NCBI GenBank assembly: GCA_903904665.1 | Contig: CAIVDO010000024.1 | Span: 1 to 33,799, forward strand | Source: an uncultured Actinomycetes bacterium | Lineage (GTDB): Bacteria; Actinomycetota; Actinomycetes; Nanopelagicales; Nanopelagicaceae | Reading direction: 5' to 3' | DNA: 33,799 bases | Shown here: positions 1 to 7,639 of the stretch, in pieces | Position numbering within the stretch: the stretch's first letter is position 1 | Layout of the letters: each line of letters begins with the position of its first letter | Notes under the pieces: generated by a model | Told to the model about the DNA's origin: nothing | Databases searched by the model: none | The model's input: only the letters and a program-made list of their open reading frames with translations | Made by a program: the position numbers and the translations under genes

Positions 1-105
1 ACCGCTCAAAATATTGCGCGCAGTGTTGTTGAGTGGAGTAGCTCTCTTAAGGAAGAGATGCAGATCCCTTCGGATGAAAACGTTGAGCGCAAGCAGCCTC
101 GCTAA
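1..105 (+). CDS. dxs: C-terminal end of 1-deoxy-D-xylulose-5-phosphate synthase (partial)
   Basis: The window opens inside a + frame that stays open for 34 codons and stops with TAA at 103-105. The visible peptide begins TAQNIARSVVEW. It resembles the usual C-terminal end of actinobacterial DXS, where a 'LT-x-Q-D-I-A-R-x-x-x-x-W' helix is followed by a short variable tail. DXS condenses pyruvate and glyceraldehyde-3-phosphate in the MEP isoprenoid pathway. Context supports this: in actinobacteria dxs lies beside the RNase D and DUF3000 genes (in M. tuberculosis Rv2682c, Rv2681, Rv2680, from memory), and both are nearby here. The frame overlaps the 3' end of the convergent fadB by 59 nt. The call rests on a short motif plus synteny, so it is probable rather than certain. 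Confidence 0.65.
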   Translation, partial: TAQNIARSVVEWSSSLKEEMQIPSDENVERKQPR

Positions 106-2155
106 TACCTTCACGATCTAAGTAAGGCAAGATTCCACCTAGGTGCATTGGCCAGCCAGCGCCCATCAACATACAGAGATCGATCTCTGCAGCCGTTGTT
201 ACAACACCTTCATCAAGCATCATTCGAGCTTCAATGGCCAATGCAGTCAGTGCACGATTTCGAACTTGATCAGCAGTTGATGGTGAGTCACCCTTATGAA
301 TCAGAGCAACTGCTGCTGGGTTTGCAGCAACGTTGCCATCTTCATTTTTGATATAGAAATTGCGAACACCTTCTTTGACCATCGCGGCCATCGTTGGCGA
401 AACTCGATAACGATCACCAAGGTTGGCATGCAGAACCTCTGAGACATGTAGCGCTACTCCAGGTCCAACTAAATCTAGAAGCTGGAAAGGTGACATTGGA
501 AATCCAATAGCACGCATTGCATTGTCAGCTACATCTGGGGCAGTGCCCTCATCGACTGCATCAGTAATCTCGCCCATGAAGCGAGTAAGTAGACGGTTAA
601 CAACAAAGCCCGGGGCATCTTTACAGATGATCATGGTCTTCTTAAGTTCTTTGCCAATGGCAATAGCTGTGGCAGTGGTTTCATCATCGGTTTTACTTGT
701 TCGGGCAACTTCCAGTAAAGGCATTACTGCAACTGGATTAAAGAAATGGAAGCCCACAACGCGCTGCGGATTCTTGAGCCCCTCACTCATGCGCTCTACA
801 GAAAGTGATGATGTATTTGTAGCTAAAACACACTCAGGGGAGATGATTGTCTCTAGCTTCTTAAATAACTCCTGCTTAAGTGAGAGCTCTTCAAAGATCG
901 CTTCAATTATGAAGTCACAACCAGCGAAAGTATTTTGATCACAGGATCCAGAAATAAGTAGCTCTAAACGGTGAGCAGCCTCGGCGCTCATACGTTTTTT
1001 CTCAACCAACTTAGCTAACTCGTTTTTAACCCAAGCAACACCCTTATCGGCACGCTCTTGATCGATATCTGTCATAACAACTGGGCATTTAAGATTTCTT
1101 AGAAGCAATAGCGCTAACTGTGAGGCCATTAATCCTGCACCCACGACACCGACTTTGCTCACCTTGCGGGCAAGAGCGGGCTTTGGCGCACCTTCAACTT
1201 TCTTGCGCTTCTTTTGAATGAGATTGAAAGCATAAAGGGATGAACGCAATGGATCACTCATAGTTAAATCAGCAAGTGCACCATCCTCGGCATCAAAGCC
1301 CTGACTTAAACTATTGCTCTTGGCAGCGCCAATTAACTCCAAAGCTTTCATAGGGGCCGCTATCTCTGCTCCACCATATTTCTTTAGCGCAGCAGCTTTT
1401 CCAGTTGCAAGGGCAACGTCCCACCCTGGATCTTGGCTGTAGTCCTTTCGCTCCACTTTTATTGCGCCATTTAGAACTTGCGCAGCAAAAGCAATTGAGC
1501 GCTCAAGGAAATCTGATGGTTCATAAACAGCATCGACCACACCGAGTTTGAGTGCATCTTTGGCTTTCATCATTGTGTTGTTATTGAGGGCATTTAACAT
1601 AATGACTTGAACTGCGCGCTCTGGCCCTATGAGTTTAGGCAAAATCGTTGCACCACCCCAACCAGGAACTAAACCTAGGAAAACTTCAGGCAGAGCGGTG
1701 AAGGCAGTCGATGCAAGTGTGCGATAGTTGCAGTGCAGACCGACTTCGAGTCCACCGCCAAGTGCGAGCCCATTAATAAAAGCAAAAGTTGGAATCTTAG
1801 ATTGGCCTAAGCGACGAAATACATCGTGACCTAATTTGCCAATTGCAAGAGATTGCTCTCTATTTGAAATAAATGAAATCGCTGATAAATCAGCACCTGC
1901 TGCAAATATGAAAGGCTTTCCAGTAATCGCAATTGCTACAGGGTTGCGTGATGTTGCCTGCGTAATTGCTGCATCAAGTGCTAGAAGTGATTGGGGACCG
2001 AAGGTATTTGGTCGGTTGTGGTCATGGCCATTATCTAAAGTGATAAGAGCCATCGTTGCATGTATGCCAAAGGCAGTTAAATCAACATCACGAACAAGGG
2101 CTTGTGTGACAACCTCTTCAGGTGCACCTTCTGGGAGTTTGATATCTACGCTCAT
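47..2155 (-). CDS. fadB: Fatty-acid oxidation multifunctional protein (enoyl-CoA hydratase / 3-hydroxyacyl-CoA dehydrogenase)
   Basis: This 702-residue two-enzyme protein carries out the hydration and NAD-dependent dehydrogenation steps of beta-oxidation. Residues ~30-300 are an enoyl-CoA hydratase (crotonase) domain with oxyanion-hole segment AAGADLSA, the GGGLEVGLH motif with catalytic Glu137, and PEVFLGLVPGWGG with Glu157. After a basic linker (QKKRKKVEG), residues ~333-700 form a 3-hydroxyacyl-CoA dehydrogenase. It has the Rossmann loop GVVGAGLMAS near 337-345, NTSSLS, and the HFFNP motif with catalytic His470. The length matches the FadB/FadJ class. The ATG directly abuts the TAA of fadA with no spacer, so the two are probably translationally coupled as the alpha and beta subunits of one complex. 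The 3' end overlaps the convergent dxs end. Confidence 0.95.
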   Translation of the reverse strand: MSVDIKLPEGAPEEVVTQALVRDVDLTAFGIHATMALITLDNGHDHNRPNTFGPQSLLALDAAITQATSRNPVAIAITGKPFIFAAGADLSAISFISNREQSLAIGKLGHDVFRRLGQSKIPTFAFINGLALGGGLEVGLHCNYRTLASTAFTALPEVFLGLVPGWGGATILPKLIGPERAVQVIMLNALNNNTMMKAKDALKLGVVDAVYEPSDFLERSIAFAAQVLNGAIKVERKDYSQDPGWDVALATGKAAALKKYGGAEIAAPMKALELIGAAKSNSLSQGFDAEDGALADLTMSDPLRSSLYAFNLIQKKRKKVEGAPKPALARKVSKVGVVGAGLMASQLALLLLRNLKCPVVMTDIDQERADKGVAWVKNELAKLVEKKRMSAEAAHRLELLISGSCDQNTFAGCDFIIEAIFEELSLKQELFKKLETIISPECVLATNTSSLSVERMSEGLKNPQRVVGFHFFNPVAVMPLLEVARTSKTDDETTATAIAIGKELKKTMIICKDAPGFVVNRLLTRFMGEITDAVDEGTAPDVADNAMRAIGFPMSPFQLLDLVGPGVALHVSEVLHANLGDRYRVSPTMAAMVKEGVRNFYIKNEDGNVAANPAAVALIHKGDSPSTADQVRNRALTALAIEARMMLDEGVVTTAAEIDLCMLMGAGWPMHLGGILPYLDREGISEAACAQRFHPKGSASLP

Positions 2156-3346
2156 TTATTTCACCTGACCATTAAAGTGTGGGTTTTCCCAAATAACTGA
2201 TCCGCCCATTCCAAGGCCGATACACATCGTTGTTAATCCGTAGCGAACTTCTGGGTGGTCTTCAAAGGATCTGGCCAGGTTGAGCATCAAGCGCACTCCA
2301 GATGAAGCTAGTGGATGACCCACTGCGATCGCGCCACCAAATGGATTGACGCGCACATCATCATCTGCGATTCCAAAGTGCTCAAGAAATGCCAGAACTT
2401 GAACGGCAAATGCCTCATTAATTTCAAATAAACCGATATCGGCGATAGTTAAACCCGCTTGCTTGAGCGCTTTAATAGTTGATGGAACAGGTCCAAAGCC
2501 CATTACTTCTGGCTCTACTCCTGCAAAGGCATATGCAACAAGTCGGGCCTTGATCGTTAAGCCAAGTTCTTTAGCTTTATCTTCACTAGCAAGTAGGGCA
2601 GCAGTTGCGCCATCATTTAAGCCAGAAGAGTTTCCAGCTGTGACACGGCCTGCGGCTCTAAATGGAGTCTTTAATCCAGCTAAACCTTCTAACGTTGTTT
2701 GTGGACGTGGTGGTTCATCTACTGTTGCAATCGTCCAACCAAGTTCTGCGCTGCGCGCTGCCATAGGAATTAAATCTCGTTGAATTAATCCATCGGCATA
2801 TGCTTTGGCGGTTTTTATCTGAGAGTTAAGTGCATATTTATCAGCGCGCTCTTTTGTCAACGTTGGGAAGCGATCATGCAAACGCTCAGCCGTTGCGCCC
2901 ATTGCTAGTGCATCTTGTTCAACAATCTTTTCTGCTAAGAATCGTGGATTAGGATCTAAACCTTCACCAATAGGGTGATTGCCCATATGCTCAACGCCAC
3001 CGGCGATAGCAATATCATTTGAACCAAAAGCGATTGAACCCGCGATAGTTGTAACAGCGGTAAGTGCTCCTGCGCACCATCTATCAATTGAATATCCTGG
3101 AACTGTATTTGGAAGACCTGAAAGCAAAGTTGCACTGCGCCCGATATTCATTCCTTGATCACCAGTCTGTGTCGCTGCCGCGATTGCAACATCATCGATT
3201 GCGCTATGTTCAACGTTAGGATTTCTATCGAGTAATCCACGTATTGCGCGAACCATCAGATCATCGGCGCGAGTACCTGCATACATCCCTCCTGATTTTC
3301 CGAAGGGTGTGCGAACGGCATCGACTAAGACAACAGAGCGGGACAT
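2156..3346 (-). CDS. fadA: Acetyl-CoA acyltransferase (3-ketoacyl-CoA thiolase)
   Basis: The 396-residue protein is a thiolase, which cleaves 3-ketoacyl-CoA in the last step of beta-oxidation. The catalytic triad is visible: nucleophile Cys91 in DRWCAGALTA, His344 in the FGGAIAVGHPLASSG signature, and the second cysteine Cys375 in MCIGLGMGG. GNSSGLNDGA and NEAFAVQ are further family motifs, and the length is normal. The start is an ATG preceded by a clear AAAGGA ribosome-binding site about 5 nt upstream. It is the first gene of a fadA-fadB operon. A 17-bp imperfect palindrome overlapping a TAACAT -10-like box lies ~30 nt upstream of the start and could be an operator. Confidence 0.95.
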   Translation of the reverse strand: MSRSVVLVDAVRTPFGKSGGMYAGTRADDLMVRAIRGLLDRNPNVEHSAIDDVAIAAATQTGDQGMNIGRSATLLSGLPNTVPGYSIDRWCAGALTAVTTIAGSIAFGSNDIAIAGGVEHMGNHPIGEGLDPNPRFLAEKIVEQDALAMGATAERLHDRFPTLTKERADKYALNSQIKTAKAYADGLIQRDLIPMAARSAELGWTIATVDEPPRPQTTLEGLAGLKTPFRAAGRVTAGNSSGLNDGATAALLASEDKAKELGLTIKARLVAYAFAGVEPEVMGFGPVPSTIKALKQAGLTIADIGLFEINEAFAVQVLAFLEHFGIADDDVRVNPFGGAIAVGHPLASSGVRLMLNLARSFEDHPEVRYGLTTMCIGLGMGGSVIWENPHFNGQVK

Positions 3347-3370
3347 AGTGATCCTTTACTAGGTGATATA

Positions 3371-3387
3371 GCGGTTATGTTACCCGC
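3371..3387 (-). promoter_or_regulatory. Candidate operator/promoter of fadA-fadB
   Basis: The 17-bp imperfect palindrome GCGGtTAtgtTAcCCGC has matching half-sites GCGG..TA and TA..CCGC. On the - strand it contains TAACAT, a plausible -10 box (TANNNT) about 30 nt upstream of the fadA ATG. No convincing -35 was found. A TetR-type fatty-acid regulator could bind such a site, but this is inference only. Confidence 0.3.
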
Positions 3388-3409
3388 CAGTAAGGGTTTG
3401 TAACAGCGC

Positions 3410-4228
3410 TTAGGCTGGAGTGGGCGCCTTGGCGCGGGCCTTGCCCAGATATGGAACAAGAGTTGCAACTAGATAGATAGCCCAGATGGCTAACTGAAGC
3501 CATGAGGTTGAGGTATCAAATCCAATACTTCCGCCTAGCACCGCCCCTGCAATTGAATCGGCAGGAATGAGGGATGAGATATCCCAGGCAAATGAATCTG
3601 CCCCTGGCAACCAAGCGAGCTCTTGGAATTCATGAACTCCATAGGCAAGGACTCCAGCGGCAACAATGACGAGTGCAACACCTGTATATCTAAAGAACTT
3701 ACTCAGATCTAGATTGATCGAGGATTTGAAGATCAAGTAACCCAGGCTGATTGCAACGGCAAAGCCAAGGAGCAATCCGATCGCCGAGCTTTGTGTGTCA
3801 GCAACAGTTTTAAAGTTTGAATAGATAAAGAGGGCCGTTTCTAGACCTTCACGAATAACAGCTAAAAACGCTGCGCTGGCAAGGGCTAGCGGACCTGTCA
3901 GCAGAGCTGTATCAACTTTTGAATGTAACTGCGCTTTAAGAAATCGTGCGCTGCGCTTCATCCAGAAAACCATCCAGGTAACAAGGGCAACTGCTACAAC
4001 CGATGTGATTCCTGCAAATAACTCTGTGGCGTGATTGCTAAGACCGCCAGAAGTTCGGGAGAGAATTGCGCCAAGGCCAAGACTTGTAACTATCGCTGCG
4101 ATAACTCCACTCCAGAGCGGCAGAAGAAGTTGGCGGCGATCACTTTTAATAATGTAGGCGACCAAAATGCCCACAATAAGTGCGGCCTCAAGGCCTTCGC
4201 GTAGCGCGATGATAAATGTGCTCACCAT
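3410..4228 (-). CDS. FTR1-family high-affinity iron permease
   Basis: The 272-residue integral membrane protein imports iron. Two REGLE motifs, at residues 10-14 and 126-130, are the glutamate-bearing iron-binding motifs of Ftr1/EfeU. Seven or so hydrophobic segments and normal length support the call. The frame is open a further 80 codons upstream, but that stretch is low-complexity Arg/Gly-rich sequence read out of frame from the RNase D gene. ATG 4228 places REGLE ten residues from the N-terminus, as in the family. A leaderless promoter ends exactly 7 nt before this ATG, and there is no ribosome-binding site. No EfeO or EfeB gene is adjacent, so it is a stand-alone permease here. The promoter is covered by a perfect palindrome, suggesting metal-dependent control. 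Confidence 0.92.
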   Translation of the reverse strand: MVSTFIIALREGLEAALIVGILVAYIIKSDRRQLLLPLWSGVIAAIVTSLGLGAILSRTSGGLSNHATELFAGITSVVAVALVTWMVFWMKRSARFLKAQLHSKVDTALLTGPLALASAAFLAVIREGLETALFIYSNFKTVADTQSSAIGLLLGFAVAISLGYLIFKSSINLDLSKFFRYTGVALVIVAAGVLAYGVHEFQELAWLPGADSFAWDISSLIPADSIAGAVLGGSIGFDTSTSWLQLAIWAIYLVATLVPYLGKARAKAPTPA

Positions 4229-4282
4229 GGGTAAAAATCTAAGGGGTAGGGGGTAATTACGCAACTCAAGTGTTGCGTAATT
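4229..4282 (-). promoter_or_regulatory. Leaderless FTR1 promoter overlapped by a perfect 11-bp inverted repeat
   Basis: Reading the - strand, a -35 TTGCGT (4264-4259), a 17-nt spacer, a -10 TAGATT (4241-4236) and 7 nt precede the ATG at 4228. The inverted repeat at 4255-4282 has arms AATTACGCAAC and GTTGCGTAATT, matching at 11 of 11 positions, with a 6-nt spacer. The -35 lies inside its downstream arm. The repeat starts at the RNase D stop codon, so it could also act as a hairpin terminator, but no T-run follows it directly. The position over the -35 favours an operator. Confidence 0.7.
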
Positions 4283-5571
4283 CAACCCTCTTCGGGTGTG
4301 GTTTGCGGCACAGGCGCCGGGCCGGGTAGAGCCTCTTTCTCTAAGAGGGCATCTGTGATGACCTGGCCAACAAGGTCGACCTGCCAGCTGCGAGCTCCAA
4401 GAGCCAGAAGATATTCGCGCACCAGTTGAGGTGAGGATTGATCCGTCGCCCCGGCCGGGGGAGACCAACAGATGCGTCGAACAATTTCAGGTGTCATGAG
4501 ATTTTCAACTGGAATCGAATTCTCTTCGGCAATCTTTTCAATCCCTGCACGGGCATGAGAGAGAGGTGCAAATTTCTGCGGGAATTTATCGCGCCATAAT
4601 TTAATAGGGGGCAAAGTATCGGCATTAGTGCGCATTGCTGGCCATTGGCTTTCGGGTAATGCAACTGCCCGAGCAACTGCATCTAACCAGATCTTGATAT
4701 TTTCTAACCAGCGAGCTCGAAGACCTAGTGGCCTTAATACTTTTTCAAACTCTTTTTTATTTGTTGGGGGATTCAGCGCGATTTCAACGATTGCGGAATC
4801 ATTAAGAAGCTTTCCGCCAGCGATATCTTGATTCTTTGCTATCTCATCACGGGCCAGCCATAGTTCGCGAATAATTGCCAGTTGATCGCGGCGCTTGATT
4901 TTGTGCATTCCTGAAGTACGTCGCCAAGGATCAACTCGCGGTGGGGCGGGCGGGGCCAGGAGAATGGAGGCAAACTCTTCTTTAGCCCAAGCATCTTTTT
5001 TAGCATCGATTAATAGTGATTCAACTTTATTGCGCAGTTGCACAAGAAGTTCAACATCTAATGCTGCATAAGTAAGCCACTCTTGGGGCAAAGGGCGAAC
5101 CGACCAATCGGCTGCGCTATGTTCTTTAGCAAGTGAGATACCCATAAGAGATTCAAGAAGTGGGCCCAGGCCAACGCGTGGAAGACCTGCGATTCGTCCA
5201 CCTAGTTCAGTATCAAATAAACGCTTCGGGTTAATTCCTAATTCACGCAAACATGGCAGATCCTGCGTACTGGCATGCAAAATAACTTCATCAGTATTGA
5301 GTAAATCATTAAGGGAGGCCATCAATGGGTGCCCTGGCCCAAATGCAATGGGGTCGATTAAATGCAGCCCGCCGCCATCGCGTTTAATCTGAATCAGATA
5401 TGCGCGGGCGCTATATCGAAAACCTGATGCCCGCTCGGCATCAACGGCAAAAGGCCCAGCGCCTTGAGCTAATTGCGCTAAAGCTTCTTCAAATGCAATG
5501 TGTGTATCGATCAACGCTGGAACGCCACCGGCTGGTGAAAGAAGTGGTGTTGCCGTGATCTCTTCAGTCAT
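4282..5571 (-). CDS. rnd: Ribonuclease D-type 3'-5' exoribonuclease with HRDC domain
   Basis: This 429-residue DEDDy exonuclease would trim structured RNA 3' ends. The exonuclease domain (residues ~35-200) shows AVDAERASG with metal-binding Asp44 and Glu46, HASTQDLPCL with Asp104, LFDTELGGRIAG, and the terminal YAALD motif with Tyr168 and Asp172. An HRDC-like helical region follows at ~220-300, and the ~120-residue C-terminal extension is typical of actinobacterial members. The start ATG lies 8 nt after the DUF3000 stop, so the two form an operon. The same pairing occurs in other actinobacteria. The stop codon touches the palindrome that covers the FTR1 promoter. Confidence 0.93.
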   Translation of the reverse strand: MTEEITATPLLSPAGGVPALIDTHIAFEEALAQLAQGAGPFAVDAERASGFRYSARAYLIQIKRDGGGLHLIDPIAFGPGHPLMASLNDLLNTDEVILHASTQDLPCLRELGINPKRLFDTELGGRIAGLPRVGLGPLLESLMGISLAKEHSAADWSVRPLPQEWLTYAALDVELLVQLRNKVESLLIDAKKDAWAKEEFASILLAPPAPPRVDPWRRTSGMHKIKRRDQLAIIRELWLARDEIAKNQDIAGGKLLNDSAIVEIALNPPTNKKEFEKVLRPLGLRARWLENIKIWLDAVARAVALPESQWPAMRTNADTLPPIKLWRDKFPQKFAPLSHARAGIEKIAEENSIPVENLMTPEIVRRICWSPPAGATDQSSPQLVREYLLALGARSWQVDLVGQVITDALLEKEALPGPAPVPQTTPEEG

Positions 5572-5579
5572 GGTGCTAC

Positions 5580-6158
5580 TTATCGTCGTCTAGCAGATGA
5601 AATAGTTGATACACCTTGAGGAATTGGTTCTAGTCCGGCAACATCTGAGATCAATCTGCACCAGCCTGAAATATGTTTCATTAAATCAATTGGTTGGCTG
5701 ACAAGAGGTGTCCATGATGCGCGAATTTCAATCTCTGACTCATCATGGCGCGGTGATAATTTTCCAAATGATGCACTAGATACTCGTGTGACTGTTCCAC
5801 TGGGTGCTGCAAGCAAACACTCTTGGCCCTCTAGGGCTTCAAGAAACCAGCTCCAACCCACTTCAGGCAAAAGTGGATCTTGTTGCATGACCGGGTCAAC
5901 ATCTGCGCGCACAAAAGTCACACAACGGAACTCACCTTCCCAGGTGTCTTGACCTCCGGGCTCATGTAAAAGAACAAAGCGACCAGATGCGATTTCATCT
6001 TCATCATCGCCCAATAGTCCATTACTAACATCTGCAGAAAATGCAAAAGCATATGTCGCTAATTTTTGTGGTGCCGGTACTTCTTCTAAAACAATCTCGG
6101 CCCTTGGAGTGAAAGTGCGAAGGTGATTGATTAAATCTTCAAATCCCTTGGCATCCAC
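5580..6158 (-). CDS. DUF3000 family protein
   Basis: The 192-residue protein of unknown function belongs to an actinobacteria-specific family. Recognisable family segments are ASGRFVLLHEPGGQDTW, FRCVTFVRADVDP and DPLLPEVGWSWFLEALE. It looks soluble, with no signal peptide or membrane segment. The GTG start at 6158 is preceded by TATTCT and six bases, i.e. a leaderless promoter arrangement. It is the first gene of a unit with RNase D. The conserved neighbourhood with RNase D and dxs is the only clue to its role. Confidence 0.88.
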   Translation of the reverse strand: MDAKGFEDLINHLRTFTPRAEIVLEEVPAPQKLATYAFAFSADVSNGLLGDDEDEIASGRFVLLHEPGGQDTWEGEFRCVTFVRADVDPVMQQDPLLPEVGWSWFLEALEGQECLLAAPSGTVTRVSSASFGKLSPRHDESEIEIRASWTPLVSQPIDLMKHISGWCRLISDVAGLEPIPQGVSTISSARRR

Positions 6159-6170
6159 TAGTTAAGAATA
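6159..6170 (-). promoter_or_regulatory. Leaderless -10 element for DUF3000-RNase D
   Basis: On the - strand TATTCT is followed by six bases (TAACTA) and then the GTG start at 6158. It fits the TANNNT-N6/7-start pattern seen at several other genes in this window. Confidence 0.55.
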
Positions 6171-6206
6171 AACAGGAACATGGCCCATTCATGGGAGGCA
6201 GGGCGG

Positions 6207-6219
6207 TAACCTTTGGCAT
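6207..6219 (+). promoter_or_regulatory. Leaderless -10 element for the DMT transporter
   Basis: TAACCT at 6207-6212 is followed by seven bases and the ATG at 6220. No purine-rich ribosome-binding site lies close to the ATG, so the transcript probably starts at the A of ATG. No good -35 is visible. Confidence 0.6.
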
Positions 6220-7059
6220 ATGGCCTCACTACTTGCGCTCTTATCTAGTCTCTTGTGGGGTACTGCCGATTTTGAAGGTGGACGCTTAAGTAAGAAACAT
6301 GCACCAGTTGCAGTTTTAGGTTTCTCCCAAGTTCTTGGATTAATTTTCGGACTCTGCGCGATGTTATTGAGTGGTTCATGGCATGCAAAGGCTCTTGGTG
6401 ACGGTGGCTATCTAGTTCCTGGAATCATTGCAGGGCTGCTTGGTTACTTTGGATTATTTTGTTTATATGCAGGACTTTCAACGGGACGAATGGGTGTTGT
6501 CTCACCCATTAGTTCAATGGGCGCAGTAGTGCCACTGACTTATGCATTAATTACTGGAGACTCTCTTTCGACAATCACATCCATTGGCGTAGTGCTTGCA
6601 TTGGTTGGAGTCTTTTGCGCAAGCGGGCCTGAACTTTCACAGGGTCTGCCAATTAAGCCTTTGCTTTTTGGTTTAGGTGCAGCTTTTGGTTTTGGTACAG
6701 CGTTAACATCAATGTCTATCGGTGCGCAATCAAGTGCCTTAATGACAATGGTTTCAATGCGAGGGGCGACATTTTTTGTCACATTAGCCATTGCATTAAG
6801 GTTTAGAACAACAGGTGGATTTTCAAAGAAGGAGTACCCAACACTTATCTTCATCGGCATCGCCGATTTTATAGCTAATGTTCTCTTGGGAGTTGCCTGC
6901 ACCAAGGGCTTAGTATCAATTGCAATGGTTCTTGGATCTCTATTTCCGATTGCAACGGCCGTTCTAGCTTTTAAATTCCTTCACGAGCGATTGCACAAAG
7001 TCCAATACGTGGGAATCGCGCTAGCTGTAGCTGGAGTAGCTCTGATCTCAGCTTTCTAG
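6220..7059 (+). CDS. EamA/DMT-family membrane transporter
   Basis: The 279-residue protein is very hydrophobic, with about ten membrane spans arranged as two EamA repeats of roughly 130 residues. The N-terminal half begins LSSLLWGTADFEGG, and the second repeat ends with FLHERLHKVQYVGIALAVAGV, the usual helix-10 signature of drug/metabolite transporters. The substrate cannot be told from sequence; the superfamily moves amino acids, nucleotide sugars or other metabolites, mostly outward. The gene is alone on its strand. Its TAG stop overlaps the convergent RibD-like gene by 4 nt through a shared CTAG. Confidence 0.88.
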   Translation: MASLLALLSSLLWGTADFEGGRLSKKHAPVAVLGFSQVLGLIFGLCAMLLSGSWHAKALGDGGYLVPGIIAGLLGYFGLFCLYAGLSTGRMGVVSPISSMGAVVPLTYALITGDSLSTITSIGVVLALVGVFCASGPELSQGLPIKPLLFGLGAAFGFGTALTSMSIGAQSSALMTMVSMRGATFFVTLAIALRFRTTGGFSKKEYPTLIFIGIADFIANVLLGVACTKGLVSIAMVLGSLFPIATAVLAFKFLHERLHKVQYVGIALAVAGVALISAF

Positions 7060-7547
7060 TTTGTAGCTACGTAAAAATCGGTGCCATCAATACTGGTCAG
7101 ATTAGTGTGCGCAAATCTATTAAGTAGTTCCTGCCAATCTATGGGTTCATCGCCACCAGTAATTGGTGTGACGCTTAGATCTAGCTGGTCAATTAATCCT
7201 TGATCAATGAGTTCAATAATGATTGATATTCCTGCCTCAATCAAAATTCTCTCGCCAAACTTCTCTTTAGCTTTTGCCAAAGCTTGAGCAGGGCTCATAT
7301 TCCATAGATGTGATAAATCATTTCCAGCCACGGGGTTTATATGAGACCGGGAGATAATCACTAATGGCACTGGCGTTTGTTTGTATGGTTCATGGCGAGC
7401 TGTATTTCCACCAACGAGAATGCAATCAACTTTTCGACGCCTAGTTAAAAAAGCCTTTCGGTCGGCATCGGATGAAACCCCGTTGGAGCTTTTATCTTTA
7501 GATGTCGATCCATCTCTACCTACGACCAACGATGCAACTGTGCTCAT
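7056..7547 (-). CDS. RibD C-terminal/dihydrofolate-reductase-like reductase
   Basis: The 163-residue protein matches the short 'pyrimidine reductase' (RibD_C) fold. Characteristic segments are the N-terminal substrate loop with DRKAFLTRRRKVDCILVGGNTAR, the NADPH-binding region containing ERILIEAG, and LIDQLDLSVTPITGG near the C-terminus. RibD_C enzymes reduce ribosylamino-uracil in riboflavin synthesis, but many actinobacterial stand-alone paralogues have unknown substrates, and no other riboflavin gene is present here. The protein is shorter than typical RibD_C proteins (about 220), mainly at the N-terminus. It is divergent from the NlpC/P60 gene and convergent with the DMT transporter. Confidence 0.75.
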   Translation of the reverse strand: MSTVASLVVGRDGSTSKDKSSNGVSSDADRKAFLTRRRKVDCILVGGNTARHEPYKQTPVPLVIISRSHINPVAGNDLSHLWNMSPAQALAKAKEKFGERILIEAGISIIIELIDQGLIDQLDLSVTPITGGDEPIDWQELLNRFAHTNLTSIDGTDFYVATN

Positions 7548-7602
7548 TTGACCTACTATCGCAGATTTGAGGTGATTTCACAGGCGAAAGCACGCTCATA
7601 AG

Positions 7603-7639
7603 TTGAGTTGGCCTATAAAACCTCGTTAGCCTTGAACCT
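7603..7639 (+). promoter_or_regulatory. Leaderless promoter of the NlpC/P60 gene
   Basis: A -35 TTGAGT (7603-7608), an 18-nt spacer, a -10 TAGCCT (7627-7632) and seven bases precede the ATG at 7640. There is no ribosome-binding site, consistent with a leaderless mRNA. Confidence 0.65.

Noticed and set aside
423-938. A 171-codon + frame inside fadB (and similar long frames opposite rnd, fadD, uraA)
   Set aside because: Shadow frames of well-supported genes on the other strand, with no motifs or start signals.
4229-4468. 80-codon N-terminal extension of the FTR1 frame
   Set aside because: It overlaps RNase D out of frame, has no membrane character, and a leaderless promoter sits between it and ATG 4228.
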